A DNA stretch of 64,000 nucleotides, taken from the NCBI GenBank assembly GCA_013399305.1, contig VXAI01000139.1:2142598-2206597 (forward strand), given 5' to 3'. Below, piece by piece: positions 26,101 through 37,592 of the stretch (position 1 is its first letter; each line of letters starts with the position of its first letter). The position numbers and the translations under genes are program-made. Under the pieces are notes generated by a model. It made no database searches. It saw only the letters and a list, made by a program, of their open reading frames with translations, and was not told where the DNA came from. Origin of the DNA: Rostratula benghalensis (taxonomy: Eukaryota; Chordata; Aves; Charadriiformes; Rostratulidae).

Positions 26101-29100
26101 ATAGTACATATTCTCATTATTTATTACTTGTAATACCATAGTGCCCATGAGGTTTAATCACAGACCAGAACTTTCTGGACATTTAGAATAAAAGGAGTCA
26201 CTTAAGGAAAGTGCCATGGAGAACCACCATATAATATAGTAGAATCAGCATTTACAAAAACTCTCCAACTCCAGAACTGGGGTTTGATAGAAACTCCTGC
26301 TGAAAAAACTTACACATTGAGCAAAATTCTCAGTCATAAAGATGAACAAAGGACAGTGACACCATTCAGAAGGTAAAGTTTCAAAACCAGTCTCATTTGC
26401 AAGCATAAGGCTTTCCTTTCTGGAGACCAGACAGCAAAGGTAGCTAAGACCATATTAATGAAAAAACTGAAAAACCGAAAAACACTGATAAAATTGATAT
26501 GCATCATCACTGCAGAGGAAGAAAAGAAAGAACTGTTTGATCATCAGAAACTAAATATACTTCAGGAGTACAAAAATAATACAAAGAACAATTTAAATTG
26601 TAGCTCTAAGCTGGGAGTTATCAGCTAGAAATGAGCAGAGAAGCTGCAACCATAACAGCTCATAGAATGATTATGGACTGTTAGTGTGAGGCAACCATGA
26701 AAAAGGCAAATAGGATCTTGGGTTGCACGCACAGAAAAGCTACTGCAGAAACAGATTTGTATAATGCTACTACAGTGAAGAGAATTCATAGGAATACTAT
26801 CCATGATTCTGGTCATCCAAGTGCAAATCAGATTATTTGAGCCTGGAGCAGATTGAGGGACAGGCTACCCTGATGACATGCAGATTGCAGATTCTGTCTA
26901 CTTTTTTTTTTTTTGCAAGAGGAGGAGATTTCTTGGTTCATTTAGCTTAATAGGTGGCTAATATATGTGAGGGGATATGATGCAAATCCATAAGTACAAT
27001 CAGACCAGACTGTTAACAATAAGTAGAAGAGAAGTCTCTAAGCTGTAAGACAATGTTGCCATGAGAACAAGTGGGCATTAATTGTCCAGCAATAAATGCA
27101 GGCTCGAATTCTGAAGAACGTTCCTAATGAAAGAAATAATATTCTGCAAACAACCTTCAGATCGAAGCAGTGGGAGGATGAAAACACTGTGTAATCTTGA
27201 AATAGAAATAGTTATCGACATTAAATGGGATGAAATGAGATGAATGCCTGCAAATCACAGGACCAAGCAGAGTGACCTTCTTCTTTCCCCTCCAGTGTTC
27301 CTATGTAGTACTTTCCTAGCTTATTTCTATCAGGTATATTGGTGAATCCATAAGAAAAAACAAACCTTGACTGTGAAAGTACATATATTAGATATTACAA
27401 TATCTTTTAAGTTATTTTCTTCTTATGAGTAACCTTTAAAATGTCATCTGTAAATGTACAATGACAGGGAAGTCACATTACTGTAAGTACAACACGTGAA
27501 TAAGACAAAAGGTGGGATAATTCTGAGTAGTGCAGTGACAAACTGGTTTTCACTACTTCTCGCATAACATTCAAGCAGCAGAACACAGCACAGGCTCATT
27601 TACCCCATATTTGAAGGGGTTTCAGGTTGCCTTGAGGTTCAGGCAGCAGCAGATCTTGGGCTTCTCTTCTACAGAATGTAGCATGCAAGTGAATTGCCTT
27701 AACAGAGCTCTGCAGAGGAACTGTGGTTTTCCTGTCCTGAATGTACACCTTCTCACAGTTTTTTTCTGAAAATGAAAAGCCCATCACTACTTTAAGAATT
27801 GATGTATTTCTTCCTATAAAACAAGCTTAAATGTGTTATGTCTTTTTAGGATTTCAAGGGGGCAGGAAAAGCTGTATAGCATTGACTGAAGGGAAATAAA
27901 AAGCCAGCAAAACTCAAGCAAACAACATAGACACACAAAGCTCACCACATTTCATCATTCCGACTTCATAGCATTTCCGTAGCCGGCATGCCTGGCAGCT
28001 TTTGCGCCTGTTTTTGTCTATTGTGCACTGATTGGTAGCTGGACAGATGTAATCATTGTGTCCTGCAGCAGAATATAAAAGAGAAAACTGAAGGTCTCCA
28101 AAAGCTTCTCTTAGTCATTTCCGTAATCAGGACCTTCATGATTTTAAGCATCTCAACTTTTTCTTACGAGTATATCTAAGCTCCATGAATTTAACCAATT
28201 CAAAGAATGTATATTTATCCTACACTGACCTGAAGAAGTGACCAAACGACACAGACCAGCTTCTAGTGATGACTTACATAACTAAGCACCTTCTACTACC
28301 TACCAAAGTAATTTTTGAAAATGTAGAATTTCTTGTAGAAATTTACTCCCAATCTCCAACTTCTTACTGTATACTAGTATTCTATGGATGGCAGATAGTA
28401 GATTATTTTTTTCCTGAGCAGAATTGAAAACCGCAATGCACACAGCTTCAGTCCTGAAAATATTTAAGTCAACTACAACTCTACTTATTGAAGTCTTTCT
28501 GCTGTGGTGAGTTCCAGGAATGATGAAGCCTTTGGAAGATTTACCCTGGACCAAAGTTAATGAAAAAAAGCAGCCCAAGAGAGAAAGAAGACTAGTATGA
28601 AGTAACACATACTGTATAGTACCACAAAAAGCACATGCATGAGATCTAACATTTAGATATTCTGGACAAATGTTTCTCTTATTTTCATGAGTTTCCTCTA
28701 CAGCCTCGTCTCTTGTCTTCTCCTCCTCTCCCACCTCACCCAAACCCCTTTACATTATTGTACTTCATTAATCAATAATCTATTTCAAAGGTTTATTACT
28801 GTAAACTGGACTTGAGTATGCTTTTGGTGTAAATACAGCTGAATAACCTTCTGCAAAACACTAGAATTCTCTCTTGCAGTAGTTACCAAAGGATGCAAAA
28901 AATATCCACTTATTTACATTTCTTAATCCCTTTTCTTTCCATTTTTTCCTTAAGTTATTTTTTTCAAACTTTAAGACCAGATCAGGCAAAGATACAGATA
29001 GTAGGGATCATTTTTACTTGATGCCATTCCAAGAGTTTGTGTCCCTGAGAGTAATTATTTAACTCAACCATTGTGACTATTTCCTTGCAAAATTAAAATA

Positions 29101-32100
29101 ATTTTAACCTTGAATTTTTGAACCAACAATTTTAAAAAGAAGAGATTAGGTTACAGTTTGTCCTGTTTCCTACTGGCAGATATGGCTGAAAAACAAATTA
29201 CTGTTTATCACCCTTCACACAACATAGGGGGAAAGGAGGAGGAAGCTCTCTGTCGCACTATAACCCAAGCACACAGGAGTATAAAGTGGTTTAAAACTCC
29301 TGTGGCCTTGGGATTATTTAGCTTGCAGGCAGATGTTCAGAGATGTGGGACAAATACACTACACTACAAACTTGGACAAACAGAGGAGACCACACACAGT
29401 TGTTCAGTCATACCATAAAATTTTAATTAGACATTGGCCCAACATTTTTGTCTATGGTAGGCCCAGTTGTTTTATTTTTATAGGCAATATCCTTCATAAC
29501 AACAGTTGCAACTGAGTGTTTGATAGTGTTTTATGCCAAGAACTTACTTTTATTTCTTTGAATTACAAGCAAATGCTACCTGACAGGTTACATTAAGGTG
29601 TACAAAAGGCCACAATGGGTAACTTGTTCATGGCCAAAGCACATGTCAGCAATGCAGAGGAGGCAAATAATTTTCCTGACAGAAAACACTTTGAGATCAA
29701 ATTCAGTCTCCATTTGTAACAAAATGGAGACAAAGTTTTCTTCAATTATTTTAGAAATCAAAAGAACTTGCACCAGTTTATAGTAATTGTTATTCACCCT
29801 TGCAGAACTTTCAGAAGTTGAAAAGGCAAACAAGTTCTGAAATAACTTTGAATTTATTGGTGACACCATATTGAGTCAAAATTAACTATCTCAAGATTGC
29901 CAGATGCTTCATGTGCAGAAGAGCAAGGGAACATTATAGACCCAAAAAATGACAGGAGTTCCTCTGTTAGTATCTGCATGGAGTATCCAATGTCAATCCA
30001 ATTAAATTTCCCCCAGTAAAACCTAGATGAGGCCAAAGAATATGATAACTAGAGCCAAGGTTAAAGAAATTAAGTGGTCCAAAGTTGCAGTATGTCACTG
30101 GCCATAGGTTGTGATAACAAACATAGAGACCTTCCTTTATTTCATACTGCAGCCGCTCAGGAAATTTGAACCAAATACTAAGTATTTAAGAATTTAAACA
30201 CTGAAGTGGAAATCTTACATAGATCTGGCAGAATAAGAAATACTGCATTGTACGCTCTGGGGGAGGAGGACTGAAAAATAACAATAATCGGTTTTGAACC
30301 TAATACTTACTAGACGTATTTTCGTACCCTACGTACTATGTGTTATATGCTATGACTCAACAGCTCCAGGCAATATATTCCTGTCCAGAATAGTTTCTAG
30401 CAAGCAAAGACTCCAGACAATTACCAACTCTAACTGTGTCTGTTATAACAAATTCACAATTGCTATGTCTACATTGGGACACTAACTGCAATCAGATTCA
30501 CAGGTCTGCAGTGGCATCCCACTAAGGCCTTTACTGCAGGGCCTTCCCATGGTGTTTATTCCTCCTCTTCTCTAAATTGCTTAACTTTGTAGTATTTCCA
30601 GATCTTGATAACATAAAAGCTAAAAGATAAAGCAGTCAAATCATGTGTTGCTCTGCTGCTCAGCATACAGCACCATACCCCAGCATGTTAAATCAGCTCA
30701 TTACTAGATCTACCACTGCAGCTCCTTATCATATGAAACAACTTATTTGAGCAAAGTTATCAAAGGCTGATTCTCCTACCTTGAATACTTCTTTTGAAGA
30801 ATGCTTTGCAGCCTTCACATGACCAGACCCCATAGTGGTATCCTGAAGCATAGTCACTGCAGACTGCACAGAAGTGGGCATCCCTTTTTGAGCCAGGATT
30901 ATTTGCAATTGGACTTGTATGGTCATTCACATTTGTTTTTCTTTTTAAGGTCTCTCTGATAGAAAAGAAAAACATCTGTTATAAGAGGGAAAAATTAATC
31001 TACCTTACAAAGATTTTCAATATTTGTCATTGTCTTCATTGCTCTCTATGCAGAGTCATCTTATTACTGAACACAGGGTGATGTGAAATGCTGTTACACC
31101 TTTTTCTGATAAGGTTATTGAAAGCACATAGTCTGCTCCCACAGCTTTCAATGATGACAGACTATAAAGTTTTAATATATTGAAAGGCAAAAACCTCTTT
31201 GGTTGATGTGTCATTCAGATGAACTCTGGAAAAAATCATATGGAATGTTGATGGATCTTGAAGAATTCCTGGCAATGTACAAGTCTGGGAATTTGTGAAC
31301 AGAGTGGGCTCTACCTTTGAAAGCTTAGTGTGGAAAATGCAAGCTTAGACAGCTTGGACTGACATGATAAACTCTACCACAAACATAGTCGCAGTTGCTT
31401 TGTACTGTTAGCAAGGGTAAATTTTAGCTGGAAAAATACATATCTAGTCTCAAGTATTTTGTCTTTTAAATGAGGCTTTATTCATTCAAATCGATGCTGG
31501 AGACAAATATATTGAGATATGAAATCTAAGCCTATGAGATCAACTCACAATGTAGACAAAGTTTTCTGTTCAAGGTGACGACCCACATTGATCCCCCTAG
31601 TGCTGTATCAAAGTCTGAATACAAGAAGAATGGAGAAACATGATTAATAAAATGCTTTCATACATAAAAAAAAAAAAAATTGCTATGTATAAATTAAGAA
31701 GATATATTAAATTTTAAAGCAGTGTAAAATAGTTCCAACTTATTGTAACTATTCTTAGCAACTGGATTATAATTAGAACAGGATAAAAACACGAAATAAC
31801 AGCCAATTCCTGACACCCAGATCCTGTAAACAAACCACAGGAGGAAAGGAACTTAGATTATGAGTAAAGTGGGTTTTAGGTATAGGAAGCACATGTATTG
31901 TGTATGTTTTCTCTGGACTTCATTTTCTTGGTGGTTTTAGCTTGTTTTGCCTTCACAGTCAATACAATTTCCAGGTAGACAAAGTACGGTGTCCCATGCA
32001 AACTCTAATCAGCAGTTTGACAAAAGGAAAGCTGTAAAGTCAACTTATAGGTATAAACTTAAGCACAGAGGCAGAAGTTAGACACTGTAGAATTTTCCTC

Positions 32101-35100
32101 ATGTCACTTTCCAGCAGGTTTAGAGAGGAAAAGAAACATCAGTTGGGTTAAGACAGCAGGTAGCATGCTTTACAACTTCTAAAGAACAAGGGTGTATTGC
32201 CAGAGTGGAAGAAACCTGTTCATCAACAGAAGCAAGTTTAAACAGAACAGTAGAAACAAGCTGAAAGCGCTGTTAGAGAGGCCTGAATTAATATATTACA
32301 AGTAGAATTTTTACTGGTTTCATTACAGGAGGCAAGGACATATACATCGACATGCCAGCTAAAAATCATCAAGCTTATATATATTTGAGGACAATTTCCT
32401 ATTAGAAAAATTGGAAAGGAAAAAATGGTGATTCTTTGAACAAATTCCAGAACAGAAAAATTTTGTTTTGGAGTTTATGCTCAAAATTTAAGGTATTTGT
32501 GTAGTATTAAGTTGCTGCAAGCTTTTAAAAAATGTAAATTCATTGAGATATTGCAAGTAATACAGGCGTTTAGATGTTCAACAAACCCAGTGTTTGATTA
32601 CATATACACATGTACACAGCCATTAATAGACTGCTCAATCACTGTTATTTCCCCTTCTGCCACACTGGGAAGACCAGTGTGGGAGAAACTCCCCTTAGAA
32701 TAAAGGGACTGTATCACACACACCTAATATGCTGCTAACCTAAGGAGGAAAAAGCATGCCTATTCCTTCCTGTTTCCCTGGATAAGAAGCAATTTGCCAT
32801 TTCACACCAGTAGAGGAGGTACGTATCTAAGCTCTACTTGGGAATCAAATCCAATTGTGAGAGTCAGAAGAGAGTCAAAATCAGCTAGAGAGGACCCCAG
32901 CAACTAATTGATAGGCTCCAGAGAGTGATGTTCATTGTCCTCATTAAAGCAACAAGATGTTAGGAAGGAAAATGAAGAAAAAGAACACACCGTAACATTT
33001 CACTGAGGAGTGTTGCTTTTTACCTTCCAGTCATGACAAGTGTTTTAAATAACACTTTTTCTTGGCTTGCTTAAAAATTTAACAATGGTCACCCTGCAAG
33101 ATGCAAGATGCGTGACTTACACAGGCTGTGGCAAACAGCTTGCACGCAGAGCAACAATCTGTAACGAATTCCTCCTGCAGGCCTAACAGGCACCAAATCT
33201 GTTCATCTGCAATAGCTGCAGCAGCGCAGCAGGAGATTCAAAACCAATAATTTTGTTACTGTTCTCTTTAAGGACAACAGAACTAGGAAATAGTCAAGAG
33301 CTTTAAGGTACACATTCCTTACCCTGAGGATCGTTGTGTGGATACACAAACAGCAAGCAGGAGTGGGCAGCACCACACATGGTCAGAGACCACCTCCCAG
33401 CACTCTTGACACTGGTACACTCCAGCATGTTCAGCAGATGAATGAGCTGCCAGGTCCTCTGGAAGAACTGGCAGTAGCTAGCTGGATGCCCACAACACTC
33501 CTGCACCAAAGGATGCGGGAAAATGGGGTGTCTAACCTGGCTGCTACCAAGGAAACACATGGGCAAAGATCTGTTGCTTTACCCCTCCTAATAGTCCTCT
33601 CTGTTTTATGATCATGGTTTCTATATACAGATATTATACTTCCATAAAAAGAATTGAGATGTTCTTGAAAGTAAAAAGTCAGTGATTTCCTACTAGTCAT
33701 CAATAGTGCCAAGATGATTACTCTACAGAGAAGGAATCGGCAAGACTATTTAAGTTATTCAATATCTATCGTGTCTCCTAATAAAGTCTAGCTTTGCCCC
33801 AGCAAGTAGCATATACCATACTTGGAAAATTTGCACATAAATTCAACCTTTTATTAGAAATTAAGTAGGGTAACAAGGATTTTACTCACTAAAGAAGCAA
33901 GATTTGCTCATGGCATTTGTTGTCTGTCAGGCTTTTTTAAAACCTAACTACCATACATCATAAAAAGAAAGAGAGAAAAAAGCACTAAGAAAATAAGAAG
34001 AAAAGCCAACATTAAGTCAGAAATTAGCAGTCCAGACTTTATAAGGACCTATAATGTTCCCCTCCCTCCCACAGGCCACTGGCTTATTCGGTGCTCAGAG
34101 ATAATTCAATCCCATGCAAGCATAATCTGTAGGATGAGGAAGACGGTATCTGAAAGACCCATTCTGTACTCATATTCTTGCCCTGTTTAGTGTGCTGAAA
34201 ATCAAAAGAGAGCTTTGTAGTTATTAATGCTTTCTTCCAAGTAGTTTGAATCTCCTTCTTTCTCTTCAAGAACATGTGCAAGATGATGAGCAAAATATCA
34301 GGTGAAGAATTTTTTCGAACTTTATCTTCTACATTTTCTGGAGCCTCCCCCTACCATAACTTCTGGAAGTGCTAACATCACACATCTGTCAAAAAGCACA
34401 GGTTCTGCTACACTCCAAACATTGATTAACGCACTGAAAATTGTTTCATAGGTATCTCAAAATGAAGGGACATATTTTTGCTTAATCTCTGCAACTTCTC
34501 CATCATAAAATGGAGATGCCAACCCATCACTATCATGAAAGAGACTTCATGACATGTGTGCTCTACAAAATGAGCACAATAAAAAAGCATAGGAGAACAA
34601 TGATAATGATTATGTCTTTAAACAATGTATGAATATGACACTAGCACACAGTGAACAAGACAAATGAAGTTCCTAAATAATTTTCAAGTAAGCAAGAATT
34701 GCTAGCCTATGCACCCAAACTTTACTTACATGCTTTACCTACAATTAGTCAGAAGTACAATGAAAATAACAGAATAATTAAGTTCCAGAAGCATCACTCT
34801 GGCAACCTCATTAAAGTTTCCTGATACTTTTTAGAAAGTAATATATCTGTTAATTTTGAAAATAAACCTTATGTTTCTTCAGTTAAGAACATTTTATTTA
34901 GGGGATGAAGACAGAAATCGATTTTAGATTACTTTTAAATATAATTGCATGTAATTTTGATGTAAATGGAGTGATTCTTTATTAACAGACTATTTCTATT
35001 GTCTTCACAAGGTACAGGACTTATAATACAAATAAATATGGAAGAGCCTTTACCAGCAAATTATTACCATTTCGCAAATAAAAGTACAAAAAAAAATAGA

Positions 35101-37019
35101 ACACCAAAAATTAGTCTATTTTTACATGGGATACAATTAATTTTCGTTGAACTACTGGTGCAAAGTTACACTATGCTGCAGAACACCTGCATTTAACAAA
35201 GTTACATGAATTTCTTCTGTATTCATATAATGAGATTATTTGTGAGGAAAGGGAATGCTGAAAATTCAGGTTCTTTATTTTAAGCTGATCTACAAGGAGA
35301 TTCAAATTGAACAATGATCAGCTTTAGTGAAGTGGACCACATTAGTTTAGTTAATGCTAACAGAAATTTACACCCAGGTAGAATAAACTCTTCTCACAGT
35401 AAGAATAAAGAATAAAGAAAGTACCTTTCTTTATTTTGAAAGGTAATATAAACTGTGTAGCAGGTCTGAATATGTAGTAATGTTTTCTTACTAATTTTTC
35501 AAACCAAATCCCTTTTGTCAAACCACAATGCTGTTTAAATTTACTTACACTTTACAGCATTAGTCTCTCCCTTCCCCCGGAGCTATTCCTTTAAGTTTCA
35601 GTCCCAAGAACTCTTCCTTCAAGGTATAATCTACAAATCTGTAGTGTCATAGTCATTGTTCCCATGGCAATAAATATAACATTCATGACGTTAATTTAAG
35701 ACCTCACCAAAGGATAAAGCAAAAGGAAACACAGGGCTTTTTTCTTTACAGCCTTATTTCAGGACAGATATCCATAAGGGAATTACAGCTCTTGCTATTT
35801 GTGTTTTTTACACCTTCAATACACAAAAGTGGGGTTAGCATGCATCATACTGAGGCAAATGAACCACTGAGGAGGTCCAGCAACGAAGCAACACAATAGT
35901 TATTTGCTGCTGAATTAGAAAGATCATCCACCAACTTTACAGCCTCTCACAATCCACACACCTTCACTTAAAGTAGATTTGCACTCCAGAACTGCCTGCT
36001 ACTCTCTGCCAACTCCAAATAGAAATTAGTCAGGTGCCAGGCTGAAAATTCGTGCAGCCTACAAGTCTGAAATAGTCATAGATACCATGCCTTAGCCCTG
36101 TGCAGACAACGTAACGGCACACCCGTGGGTGGTTCCGAAAAGAATACAAATCCCGTATTAGCAATTGAACTAAAACTGCTGCCAGGACACAGGCACTATT
36201 TTTCTTACTGACAATGACTGCTGAAATTAAATAACAAGCCCTGTGAATAAACATCCAGTAGCTAAAACAGGAACAGCACCTGCAACACCCTGTGCTTTTA
36301 TCCATCCAACAGCTGTTGTTCCCATGAATGGAGTAATTTCATCAGCTGATGCTTACACACTGCTTATAGTTAGAAATATGAGTAAAAGTGTAGAATGGGA
36401 TCACGTTATTGCAAATACTGTTTCTTTACAGCTGAAAATTTAGCCCATTTATCTACTGTTCATAACGCCTTCATGAAGTCGGTTGAGATCAGCAACAAGA
36501 AACAATGCCAGACTTTATCAGTAGCAGCACCCTTTTGAACATGATACCTGATGCTGTGTGACCATTAACACTAAAATGGTCCATTAATACAAAAATAATA
36601 CTAAAAATACAAACAACAAAGAAAGCATTTTCTTTTAATTCTAAGTTCACAAAAAGCCTTCACAACTATTAGATGCAGTTAAAAAAAAATGGGTAAAATG
36701 GTATTCAAACAATGTTGTATGGAAAGGAAAAAAGAAGGAACCTTGTATGGAAAGGAAAAAAGAAGGAACCTTTACTTCTTTCTCTCAAAGGACTTAATTT
36801 GCCAGAGAAAAATTAATTTGTATTACACAAAGTAATATCAAGCAGTCTTGAACTTTTCTTTAAACACAGCACACATTTCCTACACTGAAAGCATTTGTGG
36901 TGCTTTGTGTTGGTGTATAGTGCTCTAATGAGCTATTGAAAAAGAAATCCTATTTCACAAGTTACATTACAAAAAAAACCCCACAAAATCCAGGACTGAT
37001 TTGGTGCTTGGTGGAGGCT

Positions 37020-37050
<31 letters not shown>

Positions 37051-37592
37051 CAGAAACACCAACACAAAGAAGTTAAATGTAAAAAGATACGACTTAAAAT
37101 AACTAAAGAAACTGAAAATAATTTTCAGCAAAGTTTTAAAGAAATGAGTAGTACTGACCTGGTCCCAGGTAGCACTGGCTCCACTTGTCTTGCCTCGCAC
37201 CATGGACTCTTTGGCTGTTCTGCATACAGAAGCGATGACTGACAGTGCAATGTCAGAGGGGAGAGATGGTCAGGAGCAGACCATAACACATTGGGGCTTG
37301 ATGTTTGCCTCACAGATGCACTCTCTGAATCACCAAAATTGCTGGAAATGGTGTAATTCATCATAGCAGGACTGCAGAATGCCATTGCAGAATATTCATG
37401 TCTGTTTTCTGTGTAAGATGAGGAAATACAGACCGGACTGTGTGCTGCTGTCAACGTGGACTGGTTACAGCTGTAGGGAACTGGAGAGATGATACCAGCG
37501 GGTGAGTTTTTAATTTCTGTTTTATTGCATCCAATATCCTGAAGTGGCAGCAACTGAGAAAATTCCTTGTGAGAAGATGCACACAGGGACAT
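10978..37592 (-). CDS. ESR2: ESR2, estrogen receptor beta (8 coding exons, 554 aa)
   Basis: Ligand-activated nuclear receptor that binds estradiol in the LBD and estrogen response elements as a homodimer or with ESR1. Coding exons (high to low): 37592-37159, 30955-30780, 28062-27946, 19268-18969, 17370-17232, 14997-14864, 13233-13059, 11167-10978. They total 1665 bases, all introns are GT-AG and phases agree. Layout: N-terminal AF-1 region 1 to about 173; two zinc fingers, Cys174 to about 241, with P-box CEGCKA; hinge about 242-285; LBD about 286-525; C-terminal F region. Ligand-contact residues of ER are kept as Glu330, Arg371 and His498 (human ERbeta Glu305, Arg346, His475), and the AF-2 helix reads [19 protein letters not shown] (Ser after the second finger Cys) and the N-terminus match ERbeta rather than ERalpha (CAVCNDY). 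Tail-to-tail synteny with SYNE2 supports ESR2. Confidence 0.97.
11168..13058 (-). other. ESR2: ESR2 intron 7
   Basis: 1891 bases, phase 2. A 157-codon antisense-frame ORF at 12690-12217 has no recognisable domain. No repeat recognised. Confidence 0.9.
13059..13233 (-). CDS. ESR2: ESR2 coding exon 7 (LBD helices 9-11)
   Basis: 175 bases, encoding [35 protein letters not shown] and [15 protein letters not shown] with split Ser434 and Ser492. Helices 10/11 form the receptor dimer face. The loop before helix 9 is two residues shorter than in the human protein, which accounts for the numbering shift between Arg371 and His498. Acceptor GTTAG|GC at 13235-13234, donor CAAG|GTACA at 13058. Confidence 0.97.
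13234..14863 (-). other. ESR2: ESR2 intron 6
   Basis: 1630 bases, phase 1. Contains A/T runs and purine-rich stretches (13770-14000); no feature recognised. Confidence 0.9.
14864..14997 (-). CDS. ESR2: ESR2 coding exon 6 (LBD helices 7-8)
   Basis: 134 bases, the conserved size. Encodes [20 protein letters not shown], then [22 protein letters not shown] and a split Ser434. Acceptor CATAG|G at 14999-14998, donor CTA|GTGAGT at 14863. Confidence 0.97.
14998..17231 (-). other. ESR2: ESR2 intron 5
   Basis: 2234 bases, phase 2. AGGTC and GACCT arms with a two-base gap occur at 15170-15181; no exon or repeat recognised. Confidence 0.9.
17232..17370 (-). CDS. ESR2: ESR2 coding exon 5 (LBD helices 4-6)
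   Basis: 139 bases, encoding Gly343 (split) [31 protein letters not shown] and [13 protein letters not shown], then Arg389 (split). Arg371 in LMWRSI matches the Arg346 that binds the estradiol A-ring hydroxyl in human ERbeta. Acceptor TTTAG|GT at 17372-17371, donor ACAG|GTAAG at 17231. Confidence 0.97.
17371..18968 (-). other. ESR2: ESR2 intron 4
   Basis: 1598 bases, phase 1. Nothing recognised beyond AT-rich unique-looking sequence. Confidence 0.9.
18969..19268 (-). CDS. ESR2: ESR2 coding exon 4 (hinge and LBD helices 1-3)
   Basis: A 300-base exon, the size known for this ESR2 exon. It starts with [11 protein letters not shown] (hinge, basic nuclear-localisation stretch) and runs to AKKIPG. 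The LBD begins near [11 protein letters not shown]; helix 3 holds [13 protein letters not shown], with Glu330 matching the estradiol-contact Glu305 of human ERbeta. Acceptor GTCAG|GC at 19270-19269, donor CCTG|GTAAG at 18968. Confidence 0.97.
19430..19445. repeat. Short inverted repeat, probably part of an ancient repeat
   Basis: CCACTGACTTCAGTGG has 7-base arms around a CT centre. The word recurs in spirit at 59002-59017 (GAAGTCAGTGG), and the phrase is typical of ancient amniote interspersed repeats. Confidence 0.4.
19918..19963. repeat. 18-base direct repeat
   Basis: ATTGTTCATTCTAACACC occurs at 19918-19935 and again at 19946-19963, ten bases apart. It looks like a local slippage duplication. 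Confidence 0.85.
20690..21340. mobile_element. Possible solo-LTR-like block
   Basis: Less AT-rich than the surrounding intron. It contains a degenerate sub-repeat around CAGTCACTGGAGGGATCC (20979), CCAGCAACTGGGGTGAG (21051) and CCAGGCACTGGAAGGATC (21148), a TATA-like GTATATAAGCC near 21171, and TG-rich tracts at 20882-20898 and 21266-21278. These fit a degraded LTR, but I could not place ends, TG...CA termini or target duplications. It may be another repeat class. Confidence 0.35.
20882..20898. repeat. (GT)8 microsatellite
   Basis: Uninterrupted GT dinucleotides inside the LTR-like block of ESR2 intron 3. Confidence 0.9.
26560..27290 (+). mobile_element. Ancient CR1 LINE 3' region
   Basis: On the + strand, blocks in CR1 order: ACCATGAAAAAGGCAAATAG and GATCTTGGGTTGC (26694-26730), GATTCTGGTCATCCAAGTG (26803-26821), GAGCCTGGAGCAG (26840), GGGGATATGATGCAAATCC (26972), GACAATGTTGCCATGAG (27049), CAGGCTCGAATTCTGAAGAA (27100), CAAACAACCTTC (27148). 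These match the end of CR1 ORF2 and its 3' UTR in the older amniote lineages, heavily diverged and with an inserted T run near 26903. It is sense-oriented to +, antisense to ESR2. The ends are approximate. Confidence 0.75.
27946..28062 (-). CDS. ESR2: ESR2 coding exon 3 (second zinc finger)
   Basis: A 117-base exon, the standard size for the second finger in steroid receptors. Encodes Gly204 (split), [12 protein letters not shown], the D-box PATNQ and [15 protein letters not shown], ending in Gly243 (split). Zinc ligands are Cys210, Cys216, Cys226 and Cys229. Acceptor GCAG|GA at 28064-28063, donor GTG|GTGAG at 27945. Too short for a simple ORF search. Confidence 0.97.
28063..30779 (-). other. 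ESR2: ESR2 intron 2
   Basis: 2717 bases, phase 1, between the two zinc-finger exons. A 147-codon minus-strand ORF at 28743-28300 has no recognisable domain or splice support. Confidence 0.9.
30780..30955 (-). CDS. ESR2: ESR2 coding exon 2 (first zinc finger)
   Basis: Encodes the rest of Arg145 through Gln203 and the first base of Gly204. Acceptor ATCAG|A at 30957-30956, donor CAAG|GTAGG at 30779. RETLKRK opens the exon, as in other ERbeta genes. The first finger uses Cys174, Cys177, Cys191 and Cys194; the P-box Glu-Gly-Cys-Lys-Ala specifies AGGTCA half-sites. The run [16 protein letters not shown] is the ER family signature. Confidence 0.97.
36715..36770. repeat. Perfect 28-base tandem duplication
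   Basis: A unit beginning TTGTATGGAAAGGAAAAAAG occurs at 36715-36742 and is repeated without change at 36743-36770. Identity implies a recent event or an assembly artefact. Confidence 0.95.
37021..37050. repeat. (TTTTG)5 array
   Basis: Five TTTTG units then T5, in ESR2 intron 1 about 110 bases past the exon 1 donor. Confidence 0.9.
37159..37592 (-). CDS. ESR2: ESR2 coding exon 1 (N-terminal AF-1 domain)
   Basis: Encodes residues 1-144 plus two bases of Arg145; donor AG|GTCAGT at 37158. The start ATG at 37592-37590 has A at -3 (CAAAATGT). The N-terminus [14 protein letters not shown] matches the long-form ERbeta start seen in mammals. The conserved blocks [14 protein letters not shown] and KSPWCEAR follow. 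Internal Met70, Met77 and Met78 could start shorter forms; early mammalian ERbeta clones were first read from the equivalent of Met70. The region is Ser/Thr/Pro-rich and largely disordered, as expected for AF-1. The exon probably begins at 37631, where TTAG|GATG follows a T-rich tract, making a 39-base 5' UTR segment within the exon. Confidence 0.95.

Larger units (their letters stand above)
19269..27945 (-). other. ESR2: ESR2 intron 3
   Basis: 8677 bases, phase 1, the longest coding intron, splitting the zinc fingers from the hinge. It carries an LTR-like block (about 20,690-21,340), a (GT)8 tract, an 18-base direct repeat near 19,920-19,963 and an old CR1 (about 26,560-27,290). Confidence 0.9.
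30956..37158 (-). other. ESR2: ESR2 intron 1
   Basis: 6203 bases, phase 2. Holds a 14-A run near 31665, a 28-base tandem duplication (36715-36770) and a TTTTG pentamer array (37021-37045). No exon recognised. Confidence 0.9.

Noticed and set aside
28300..28743. 147-codon open frame on the minus strand in ESR2 intron 2
   Set aside because: Lies between the two zinc-finger exons, has no known domain, and inclusion would break the conserved DNA-binding domain.
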